Assembly: GCA_019426215.1 (NCBI GenBank)
Contig: CM033408.1
Coordinates: 9,613,077 to 9,677,076, forward strand
Origin: Buddleja alternifolia
Lineage: Eukaryota > Streptophyta > Magnoliopsida > Lamiales > Scrophulariaceae
DNA length: 64,000 bases
Reading direction: 5' to 3'
The notes beneath the pieces are model-generated. The model did not search any database. It had not been told where the DNA came from and saw only the letters and a list, made by a program, of their open reading frames with translations. Both the position numbers and the translations under genes were made by a program. This document shows positions 28,967 to 40,117 of the stretch, piece after piece. Position 1 is the first letter of the stretch. Every line of letters begins with the position of its first letter.

Positions 28967-31900
28967 TGAATCAAAGTTGATCCCCTTTTTTTTTCTTAGA
29001 TAAATTTTAAAATGATGCTGAAACTAATGATCAGCTCCATTAAAAAAAATGACTAAATATTGGGGGATCAAGTTACTCGAATTGAATTAGTGTTTGGCTC
29101 GATTTAAGCAGATTCAAGCTTAGTTGAATTAATAATTAAATCAAACTCAAATACGAAATTTGAAGCACGACGATAATTCAAACAAGTTTGAACAATACCT
29201 TATTCGGGTCAATATTCAATAATTCGTTCATCAACCTACTAGATCTCATAATTACAATAATTCTTACAATGACAATTATATTTCTGATAATAATAAATGA
29301 TAATTTTAAGGTTGAATAATGAAAAAGTGGCATCATTGTAGCTCTTTGGCCAAAGGAACATTAAAAAGAATAACAAGTACTAGATCTGAAATATAGGAAA
29401 CACTTTGGTCATATTTTTCGCTATAAACAATTTTTTTCTTTGGCCCGCAACAATCAAGTAATTAAATTTTTATTTCTAGGCAGTTCTTTCATACATATTG
29501 TTCTACAATTTAGCATTGGTTCTTAAAAAACCAACTCTCTCTATTTTTATTTTTTACCTCCCTAATTTTCATTTCAATTTTTCTATTATAAAAATAAATT
29601 TCATTCCTGTTTTTAACAACATATGCGCTCAAGTATATATAATCCATGCATGTCAAATTTGAATTTAGGAAAAGATTTTATCCACAATGATATATGTGAA
29701 GTAAAATACAAAATGACAAAAGTTTGCAACAACTTTCAGTATTGTCTAATTTTACTAAGTTGTAATTCCAATTAATTCACATGAAATGACTTAATCAAAT
29801 GATACGATAAATATCCCGCTATGATTCGTGATGTAAAATATTTTTCTCCTATAAATTCCATTTTGTTTTTTTGTTTAATTTGTATTTTTGTTGGCATCTA
29901 AAGTCCAATATTTGGCTTAATAATTAAAAGTAATATTCACGGACTTCATTTAGTAACAAGGATAATAATTCATGGATTAATGATGCATAATGATTCATAG
30001 ATCACAATAAAGGGCCCCATTAAAATTAGAAGGCCAAGTCAACCATAGCATGTGCAATATTGATTTAAATATTGTGTGAATTAGACTATTGAATACATTA
30101 TTGCTATATGGACTTATTGTACTGTACCCAACAATGATACAGCTCCAGAAAGGTCGCCACTCTACAGAATTTCTTGGAAATTTCCCACACATTCGATGCG
30201 AATGTGATCAAGATCAATTGATCATAAAATAATTAAAACACACATCATGTTTTAATAATTCATCCTCAAATGTTAGTCAATCGTATTCCAAGTATAAAGT
30301 TATTTGTTATTTAATTATTTGGGTCTCTTTGCAAGTATAAGGTAACATTGTATAATCCACATAGTATGAAAAAATCTGATAGGATCAAATGCGTGCACAA
30401 GATCAAAATTCATAATTTTGTTTCATTACAATTGGCAACATAAAACCTAATATTAATTATTGGATTATAGCACCCTTATCAGCACTAGTAATGAAATCAT
30501 TGGCCAATTACGTTTCCTCGAGTCAAACGATCGGTGTGAGACAATATAAATGTCAGCAAGATTTTTAATTGAGACACGCAATGATTCAAAATGAGACATT
30601 ATATATATAGAATTAAAGTGTTATATTTTGTATGATTTAGTTTTGTTGTTGTTTGGTCTATATCGTGTGCTTAATGATTTAATTACTATGATGTAAACAA
30701 TATTACTGTGGTTGTAGTGTCATTAACTATCTTCTTAGTAAATTTTAGCATAAATGACATGACAATGTTTTCAAATAAAATAAAATAATATACATGCAAA
30801 GATTCGGAAAATAGGCTTATATAGCATTTCTTATCACAAATATTGATCCCTACATGCACATAATTCCCAGAAAATGTTCTTACAATTTCTTGAGAAATTC
30901 TGAAAATTATTAATCACAAAGAAAGTCCTTAGTGGGGTAATTTATTACTTTTTAAAAAGCGTAATCATCCCTAGAATTCTTATCAATTACTTATATCTTA
31001 ATTATCCATCGTTCGTTTTCCTAACAATGACCTTACTTCAAAGATATCACACAAAAAAAATATATTCATAACACTGATTAGTAACACATTTTAGAAATCA
31101 AACCAACATATGTGATTATACGGGTGTACTCAATAGGTATATGCAGTCTGATAAAAAGGAAATACTAAAATTTGAATATTAATAAAATTTCTAATGCGAT
31201 CGTGAATGTAGGCAATTGTTTGCTAAATTATATATATTATGTCTTTTATATATATGATATCACTTTTAGATAATGTATGGATTGATGAATTTGGATTTGA
31301 GGAACAATTTTGGAATAAATATTTCATACGACTGCAAATTAAATGGATTTGAACTCCACAGAAAAATTGCTCAAAATGAGTTTCGAGATACTTGAAATAC
31401 ATTGTAAATTGAAATCATTCAAACAAGTTCATTGAATTTGTTGATTTGACAACCTTGACTTCCAAATCCATTTCAAACACAACCTTAGTATTATTATTTT
31501 CATTTTGATTTTGATTGATTGGTTCCTAATGTAGCAAGTAGACTACGGATTGAAGTGTAGAGTAGCATAAATAATAGAATGAATGATGAGATATTGTGAT
31601 GGTTTATACATCACGAGTGGTGGGTGGTCCCTTGTTACCAAGAAAAGTAGTGTTTTGAAAATGAATAGAATATAGTGGGAGGGAGCCAATTTTCTCAAAA
31701 AGTATCTAGAGTTTGTTTGAATAGAAAGGGGGCGAAAACAAAAAGGAATCTTATCTTTCAAGATGTTTTGATACTGAGGATTCAAATTTGTTAATTTGTC
31801 TTGGATTCTTTGGACAAAGTAGATTTTTCCCAACCAACACAAAACTTCAGAATGAGGATCATTCATTTGTTTTTGTTAGTCATAGTTGGCAAGTTGGTCA

Positions 31901-32003
31901 AGTTTTTCTCTTTTGTATTTCTTGAAAATTGAAAAGCAAAACAACGACAACTCCTTAGGCTAGAAGTGAACACTTTCTTGCGAGCACATGCACAATACGG
32001 TAA
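28967..32003. other. Gene-free AT-rich spacer
   Basis: No domain, RNA gene or clear transposon end was recognised. The longest ORF (31543-31866, minus, 107 codons) has no familiar motif and is probably chance. Confidence 0.55.
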
Positions 32004-32270
32004 GGGATAAATGCAAAAAATCCCTCTGTGATATAACTTTTTTGCTAAAAAACTCCTCTAATCCGGAAATAGCCTAAAAACCCCCCGTGATCACCAAAAT
32101 GTTTGCAAAAAGCCCCATTCTGTTAGAAGTTAACAGAATGGAGATGCACGCGCGGGATATGCAACTGTGGGCGTAATTTAGTCATTTTCCACCTTTTTTG
32201 ACCAATTTCAATGACAATTATGCCCTTACACTCTATTATAAAGAGTTGTGCAAGTCTTTCACTACCCAAC

Positions 32271-33838
32271 TGTTAGGGATGGTAGGCATTAGAGCACGAA
32301 AAATAATCAAGAAACAATAAATCTAAGCCTAAACATGAAGATAACGACATAAGGATTTTAACGTGGTTCGGCATAATTGCCTACATCCACGAGCCAACCT
32401 AGACTACATCTTTATTTCTCAATGAGTACATCAATCGAATTACAAGTGGAGTTCTCATATTTATAAAGGTGGAGAAGTCTAATCCCTAACAAATTAGGAA
32501 AAAGACTCCTAAATAACTAGGGAATAATTCCTAACACAATAGGAAACAATTCCAATCAAAGTAGGACTCAAATATGCCAAAAACTTGCCAAAACTCGTCA
32601 AAACCGCGTACAGCTGCGCACATCCGCGCCTGGGCGCCGCTGGCCCCACACCTTGGGCAGCCCCGATCCGTTTTTTGACTCCTTTTCATCTTTTGCAATC
32701 CCGGTCAACCCCGACCCTTCTTGACTCTATTTTGGCTCCTCTTCTTGACCCTATTTTGATCCGACTCCACCAAACCCATCAATCTTCCACTTGGAGACTG
32801 ATCAAAATAACCCGAACTCAACTCGAACCACCTCTTCACTTATCCTAAGTGAACCTTAGTCTATTCGACCCATCCCCAAATCCAATGGAGATCAAATCCC
32901 GAGACCTCTCCATGTCTCTTCAATTCATTCGTCCTCTAGTGTCACCCACTTGACGAACTCTCTCTGTGAACATCGTTCCCCCTTTTGAACCCTCACCACT
33001 ACCATATTCTTTTGGTGATCAGCCAACTCCTGAATATCGTGGCATATCCATCTTGGTCCATCTGACCCTCGGATATAGGTTACTCTAAAACCCGAACATG
33101 TCGCACTCAAACTGCCTCAGTCAACCCGTCCACTGACATCTTTCCACCAAGGACTTTTCCAATGGCAATCTTGGATCCCTCATGTATCTGCTCCATGCCC
33201 CTGCATGAGCAATGTCTGATCCATCCGCCTACTTGGTTTTTCAATGGCTAACTCGGTCCACTGACATATCTGCTCGAGCTCTCACTCCATGAGCTATGTC
33301 ACATCCCTCTGCCAATAAACCCGATGCTCTGCGAATCTACCTACCCGATTTTCACATCCTGCCACCATGGCTTCCGACTGCACGGTCAACCCTTCCCGGC
33401 ATCGCTTCCTATCCTCATGGTCTCTCTACGTGGTCATGCCTGCACAACCCTGCCCTCTGGTCTCTCGACTACACAGCTCTACCCTCTCGATTTTTGATTC
33501 TATCATTCTGACCTCTGGCTCGGTGGATTTGCTTTCTTGGCACCATAGCTCTGCCCCTCGATCTCTAGCAACTCGTTTGCTCCCTCTTAGTAACACGAAT
33601 TTGCTCTTTGACCTCAGCCTTTATGGATCTGCCTCTGGCACTGCAACTGTTCCCACTGGCTTCGTGTTCTACCCGCCCGGTGACACAAATCTGCCACTGC
33701 TGCTGCGAATCTGCCTATCTGCTGGCACCACGATTTTTCAACGTTTTCTCGTTAACGTTCAACGGGATTACTCTTCTTTGGTTGTCGATCTACCCGATCT
33801 CATCCTCCCCTGTCATCTTCTCCGGTTTCACCACTACC
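32271..33838 (-). mobile_element. Copia-type LTR fragment and remnant in the MULE 3' region
   Basis: 32271-32781 looks like a minus-strand LTR: it starts TGTTAGGGATGG, ends CCCATCA, and contains TTAACGTGGTTCGGC, a phrase typical of plant copia LTRs. A purine tract (CCAAGTGGAAGAT on minus) follows at about 32782-32795. The rest to 33838 is pyrimidine-rich on plus, codes for nothing I recognise, and ends next to the MULE stop codon. No second LTR or primer site was found, so the insertion is a remnant. Confidence 0.55.
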
Positions 33839-35077
33839 TCAATTCGTGCTCTCTGCAACAAAATCGTTGAGCTTGAATGGGTTAAAAGCCATTGGAGCAG
33901 ATGAATGGGTTATGTTTTGTGACCTTGGAAGAGAAGGTTGCATTTTTCTCCTAAGCCTTTCAAGAGCAGCATTTCTTTGAGGCACTATAAGGGCAGGGGT
34001 CTGATTTTGGGGCCTCCTAGGCTGGGGAATTTGTTGCTTCCTTGCTCTTGGTCTTGGAGGAATACTTGATGAAGCTTGTGTTGCTTCATGTGATGTACTT
34101 GCTGAAGTTTGTGATGCATGTGGAGCCTATATAAGCAACACAACAGATATTATATTATATAATTCCTTACAACACCTATTATATAAGAAATTTCAAAAGT
34201 AATTGATATTTAACACAATTCATACCACAAAAACTTCATTTACAGTGAATGAATCCTATGGCACTTCATTGAAATTAGAGGACTGCATTGGCTCTTCAGT
34301 GTGGGTTGGCATCTGCCAAAAACATTTTTTTCCATCAAATAAATGAACACATCCATGTAGTTTAAGTAAATTTTATATTTAGTTATTTGAAAATCAGTAA
34401 ACACATCACTCAAATCAATAGACTCCATTGGGTCTTCAATGTGTGATTGCATCTACAGAGTATTTACATAAGTCATTGAACACAACAAAATTATCTTAAA
34501 CAAAATGCAATTAGTAGTATTATAAAATTTGTAAATATGAAAGCACCTGTGAGGGGCTTGCATGGTCATTATTCATAGATGCAGAAGGTGCATTTGGTGG
34601 AGGACCATCCCTTTGCCTTGGATTCTACCACAAAGATTTAAAACATTAATAAATAACAATAAAGTCACAAATTAAAATATTAATTAATAATATTAAAGTG
34701 AAATAGTTATTAAAATTAATTTGGAATGTTACCACTGTGTATTTGGAATTTGGAATTTGGATGGGGTGGACTTGTGCATGATGCTTTATTATGGCCCAAC
34801 TGAAGACATATTTGGCATGTGTGTGTTAGACCTCTTCTTGAAACTTTGGTAGGATCCCTTATATCATTCCCATTCCTTATCCTCTTCTTTTTCTGCCTGG
34901 CCATCTTCACTTTTACATTGGGAGGATCTATAACTCCCAAGCTGGACTCCTCAAAATCATGCATACCTGGAACTGGGTTCACCATGTGACTATAGACCCT
35001 CAAATATGTATCTTTCTTGAAATAATCATCAACAAAATCATCTATATCTAACCGGTGCTCGTTGATACAAGAAATTG
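33839..35077 (-). pseudogene. MULE transposase, C-terminal part
   Basis: This is the continuation of the transposase after the inserted LTR element. On minus it resumes with HAISCINEH, the His side of the SWIM finger, then DDFVDDYFKK and YSHMVNPVPG. A basic stretch (KVKMARQKKKRI) and a zinc knuckle (CQICLQLGHNKASC, about 34790-34830) follow. Further exon-like pieces reach ITHSSAPMAFNPF before TGA at 33839-33841. A knuckle followed by a Pro/Arg-rich tail is usual for plant MULE proteins. Intron borders in 34100-34720 were not resolved. Confidence 0.7.
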
Positions 35078-35308
35078 CATGATGATAAGAGTTGTTTTCA
35101 CGCGTTTTAAGCCCTCTGATTTTACATTTTGAAGTTCATTTATCGCTTGATTTATGCCATTGGTGCGTTTAATTTGTGCGTTAAGTGACTACAGGTCTTT
35201 TTGAGACACAATCAAAGAAAGGACGAAAACAGTGAAAATTGGATAACATTCGGTGCAAAGGGTGAGAACCGGAGGCAAGACATACAAGTTGGAAAAGAAA
35301 AACAAAGC

Positions 35309-35395
35309 AACGCCGCGGCGTTCACCGTCCAACGCCGCGGCGATTCGTGGCAGTAGGTTCAACGCCGCGGCGTTCGACCATCAACGCCGGGCATT
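35309..35395. repeat. AACGCCGCGGCGTT palindrome array in LTR promoter
   Basis: Units are at 35309-35322 (perfect), 35331-35344, 35361-35374 (perfect) and a decayed one at 35383-35395, just before the TATA box at 35415. The right LTR has the same four-unit array at 39012-39099, with a different unit mutated. Confidence 0.85.
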
Positions 35396-35639
35396 GAAGG
35401 CAGCGAACTTGGCCTATAAATAGACCATCAGGTCATTTGGACGGGATATACCCTAGAATATGCCCTAATCACACCCTAGACTCCTTACATATCAGCCACC
35501 ACCCAAGGAAGCTTGAAGAGGATCATCATCCTCATCCTCATTATTCTAATCATCATCAATTTCATCATCAAAGCTTGGATTCACACTTTGTAATAGGGAG
35601 TAATTCAACTCTTTCTCTTTGATTAGTTATCAACTATGT

Positions 35640-37370
35640 TGATAAGAGGCATTTTTACGTATTTTTAAGCCCCGTTGCGTCTATGTTTTAGGTTCATTTA
35701 TCGCTTGAGTGTTGCCACATGTGCGTTTAATTCGTGCATTAAGTGATTTCAGGCCTTAAATGGATACAATCGAAGAATGGGCGGAAAATCGACGTATAAA
35801 ACAAGTTTAGACCAAGTTGCTTCGCACCTCCGCGCCCAAGCGCCCCTCCAACCACGCCCAGGCGCCTGACAAGATGCAAATAACATCAACATTCTGCTTT
35901 CCGCGCCTAGGCGCCATGCTGTCCACGCCTGGGCGCCGTATCTGCCTTAGTTTCCACGGTTGAGCGCTATTTCCTTATATTTAGAGACCGAATTGGATGA
36001 AGTTCCCTTCTACAAAGTTGTAGAAATTTGTGTTAGCTTCAATTGAGGACTTGAATCATCCAAATCGGAGTTTCGTGGAGAGAGTTATGAAGGAAATACA
36101 ATTACTGCGCAAGACAGAGGCAAATATGCCCAACATTCTGCTGACGGCGCCTAGGCGCCGTAATTCCCGCGCCTAGGCGCGCCCACACCCGGGTTTTGAT
36201 TCCTTTAATCCAAAAGTTCATTATTTGAGGATGGAATGGAATATTTAAAAGGGAGAGGTCAGCACATGTGTTGGGGGACATGCTTGAGGGGAAAATGGAT
36301 TGTTTATTGCACACCATGATGGGGTGTGGAGTAAAAAAATAGAGAGCCCATCATTTCTTGTCTTGAAGGAGAGCATCTTCTTCACTTTAGGGTGAAAGGG
36401 GGGACTCTTGATCGAAGGGTGAGAGGGGGGAGAGAGAGGAGAGTCCATCATTCACTCTTGACCCATCATCATTCATCACCATTCTTCATCATTTTGAAGA
36501 TTGCAAAGAAGGGGGATTGAGCTAGAGATTGAAGCTACAAGCAAGGATTCATCATCATTCAATACTTAGGGAGTTTCTTTTGCATTTCATTTACATGTTT
36601 ATGTCAATAACTATGTATATGATTGTTTTAGACTTTCTTGAGCTATTGAATATGAGTTAATCTTGTAGAACTAAGGCCATGTGAAGGCCAAATTTATGAA
36701 TCAATATATGTGAAGTTGCTCTTTGTATTAATTCTCCTATTGCTTTGTGTGTTAATTCTATGCTTTTATTCCAATCATGTGTTTGATCACCATATGCTTG
36801 CTATCTTGCCTAATCTAGTTGTTCGAGAGAAAATAGATTAGGGTGCAAGAGAATTAACACATCATCCGAAACAAATGAGGGATTGCCCTAGAAATAGGTA
36901 AAGATTCCCGGGTGTTGTTAGCCGGATTCGTTCGGGGAAGCTCTAGAACGTTAATGCGTGATTTTTGATTAGATTCTCGGATAGACATATTTAGAGAACC
37001 GTCAATTAATCATAGAATTATTATGAGCCGAGACATCGGGTAATAGTTAATTTAGGAGTTTCCACCAAAGCAATAGGAGTCTAATAATTCGAAGAGTAGC
37101 TCATATATATCGACGAGTGGATTTGGTCATAGCATGTGCCTTAGTCTTTTTAACCAATTCGTGAGGTTTAATTCATAGCTTGTTCCCTCCTTTGATCTTT
37201 CGTTTACTTAATTGTTTTCCTCTTGCTTTACTTTAATTGTCTTTACTTTCATTAAAATCATAAACTAGAATTCAAGTCTCCGTGGTTCGACAACCCGGAC
37301 TTTTAGTCCACTTTATTACTACCACGACTAGTACACTTGCTATCAAAGCACGTTAAGTATTAGCGTGTCA
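35640..37370 (+). mobile_element. Solo LTR (1731 bp) nested in the left LTR
   Basis: It starts TGATAAGAGGCA and ends GCGTGTCA, with perfect duplications TATGT at 35635-35639 and 37371-37375. Its ends and layout are related to the LTR it sits in (both share TTCATTTATCGCTTGA near the start), so it comes from a sister family. It was left by LTR-LTR recombination. Confidence 0.9.
35830..36181. repeat. GCGCCTAGGCGC palindromes in the solo LTR
   Basis: Perfect palindromes are at 35903-35914, 36145-36160 (CGGCGCCTAGGCGCCG) and 36168-36181, with relaxed forms (GCCCAGGCGC, GCCTGGGCGCC) nearby. They sit in the same part of the LTR as the AACGCCGCGGCGTT array of the related family. Confidence 0.8.
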
Positions 37371-38785
37371 TATGTCTTATAGAATTGTTGAATCATTTGT
37401 TATTGTAAGTATAAGCTAAGCATCTTTGTGGTTGGGTTATGTGAATACTTTGTGATGTTTTGTGTTTAATGAATGATTAATTTCCGGATTTATTACATTC
37501 TTGTTACATGTTTGATTTTATGCTTAATGCTTGCATATGCTTGATCACCATGTGTTTGATAAAATGCTTTGTCTTGAGACCGAGAGGAGATAGATAAAGG
37601 GAGATCGAAAATCAAACATCATAACGTAACAATTGACTAGAGATAGAATCGATTGTGTTGTGTGGCTTTTTGTGATAAGATGACCCGATTGAATGTAGGA
37701 TCTTCGTAAACAAGGAATTCCTTCGAACCTAAATGCATGTTAGTTAATTCAATCTTCACTATAGAGATATAGGAAGTTGTTAACTAGTATAGGCTTGTTA
37801 TTTCAAGAGATTGAATAATAAATACATTAGGGGGTTTCGCCATAACAAGAGCGTTCTAAAAATCCAGATAATTGAGAGTTCATGAACATAGAATAGAACA
37901 TAGTAGGATCATAACCCAATCACCTCTTCCAATTTGAATTATTACCTTGATAATCATTTTAGTTATCTTTAGTTATCTTCATAGTATAAACACCTATCAT
38001 CTTATAAATTGATTTAGCTTAGAAATAGGTAATATAGCAATTACGAGCATTGAATCCAATTGTCCCTATGGAGACGATACATCCCGGGCCCTTTGACATT
38101 CGAGTCATTAAGCCCGTAGAAGTGTCTCTACACTTAATACCCTAAAGTCGTCTGGTTTGGGAGTTATTGACCGAACGCTTGTTACAAGGATGTCATAGAA
38201 AGCCTAAGGGAACCAAGCATTGCACACGGTCTAACCTTTTGTGAATTGAGTCAAAAGTTTCAAAAATTGAAAGTCTAAATCAAATAAAGTGATGAAATTT
38301 AAATGGCTATGAGGTTTTTCCTCAATTCTTGTACCTTATGAGTAATCGAAAATTAATAGATATGGGAAGAATGTCTGAGAATTGGTAAAAATGCCATTTG
38401 ACTATAATACCTAGACTTATTATCACTACACCCTTTGGATGATCTTTTCAAGTCAAGAGTAACATGAGCAAGCGTTTGATGTGTATACATGTAATATTGG
38501 AGCTTCAAAAGAAGAATTCATGGCATTGTTTTACGATTGATCATATTGATTTGTGTTGATTGGTCGGGGTTGACAATCCTTCGATTTTGTGGGTATATCG
38601 TCTGCAAACCCTCACGAGACTATAACTCGTCCTTTGAGGCAAGTCAAAGGTTTAAAGGCTTATTGCACGAGCTAAGTGCAATCGAATACTCCACGAAAGC
38701 GAGTTTAGTTAGTAGTTTTCTTTTTCATTTTTTTTATTGTTGTTGGTGTCGCTCGAGGGCGAGCGATTGATAAGTGTGGGGGTGT

Positions 38786-40117
38786 TGATAAGAGTTGTTT
38801 TCACGCGTTTTAAGCCCTCTGATTTTACATTTTGAAGTTCATTTATCGCTTGAATTATGCCATTGGTGCGCTTAATTTGTGCGTTAAGTGACTACAGGTC
38901 TTTTTGAGACACAATCAAAGAAAGGACGAAAACAGTAAAAATTGGATAACATTCGGTGCAAAGGGTGAGAACCGGAGGCAAGACATACAAGTTGGAAAAG
39001 AAAAACAAAGCAACGCCGCGGCATTCACCGTCCAACGCCGCGGCGATTCATGGCAGTAGGTTCAACGCCGCGGCGTTCGACCATCAACGCCGCGGCGTTC
39101 AAGGCAGCGAACTTGGCCTATAAATAGACCATCAGGTCATTTGGACGGGATATACCCTAGAATATGCCCTAATCACACCCTAGACTCCTTACATATCAGC
39201 CACCACCCAAGGAAGCTTGAAGAGGATCATCATCCTCATCCTCATCATTCTAATCATCATCAATTTCATCATCAAAGCTTGGATTCACACTTTGTAATAG
39301 GGAGTAATTCAACTCTTTCTCTTTGAATAGTTATCAACTATGTCTTATAGAATTGTTGAATCATTTGTTATTGTAAGTATGAGCTAAGCATCTTTGTGGT
39401 TGGGTTATGTGAATACTTTGTGATGTTTTGTGTTTAATGAATAATTAATTTCCGGATTTATTACATTCTTGTTACATGTTTGATTTTATGCTTAATGCTT
39501 GCATATGCTTGATCACCATGTGTTTGATAAAATGCTTTGTCTTGAGACCGAGAGGAGATAGATAAAGGGAGATCGAAAATCAAACATCATAACGTAACAA
39601 TTGACTAGAGATAGAATCAATTGCGTTGTGTGGCTTTTTGTGATAAGATGACCCGATTGAATGTAGGATCTTCGTAAACAAGGAATTCCTTCGAACCTAA
39701 ATGCATGTTAGTTAATTCAATCTTCACTATAGAGATATAGGAAGTTGTTAACTAGTATAGGCTTGTTATTTCAAGAAATTGAATAATAAATACATTAGGG
39801 GGTTTCGCCATAACAAGAGCGTTCTAAAAATCTGGATAATTGAGAGTTCATGAACATAGAATAGAACATAGTAGGATCATAACCCAATCACCTCTTCCAA
39901 TTTGAATTATTACCTTGATAATCATTTTAGTTATCTTTAGTTATCTTCATAGTATAAACACCTATCATCTTATAAATGGATTTAGCTTAGAAATAGGTAA
40001 TATAGTAATTACGAGCATTGAATCCAATTGTCCATGTGGAGACGATACACCCTGAGCTAAATAGTCCACTTTATTACTTTGCACGACCTAGTATACTTGC
40101 TAGGATTTCGCGTGTCA
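38786..40117 (+). repeat. Right LTR of the non-autonomous element
   Basis: Complete copy, 1332 bp, TGATAAG to GTGTCA. TATAAATA at 39119-39126 follows four GC-rich palindrome units (39012-39099). ORFs within are short and unsupported. Confidence 0.85.

Larger units (their letters stand above)
35083..38090 (+). repeat. Left LTR of the non-autonomous element, interrupted
   Basis: 35083-35639 and 37376 to about 38090 match 38786-40041 of the right LTR nearly base for base. The interruption is exactly the solo LTR 35640-37370 plus one copy of its TATGT duplication. A TATAAATA box is at 35415-35422. Confidence 0.85.
35083..40117 (+). mobile_element. Non-autonomous LTR element inserted in the MULE SWIM finger
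   Basis: Two direct LTRs start TGATAAGAGTTG. The right one (38786-40117, 1332 bp) ends GCGTGTCA and is preceded by a GTGGGGG purine tract. The left one is split by a solo LTR and loses its last part near 38090. Target duplications are CATGA (35078-35082) and CAGGA (40118-40122), one mismatch. The inner part (about 38091-38785) has no coding, and the primer site seems lost with the LTR end. The tract and LTR style suggest Ty3/gypsy. Strand is assigned from the tract position. Confidence 0.8.

Noticed and set aside
31543..31866. 107-codon minus-strand ORF
   Set aside because: No motif, no promoter or splice context, and base composition like the surrounding spacer.
33160..33870. Overlapping plus-strand ORFs (71-167 codons)
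   Set aside because: Pyrimidine-rich stretch without domains; it is antisense to the remnant beside the MULE 3' end, and frames overlap in a way typical of low-complexity DNA.
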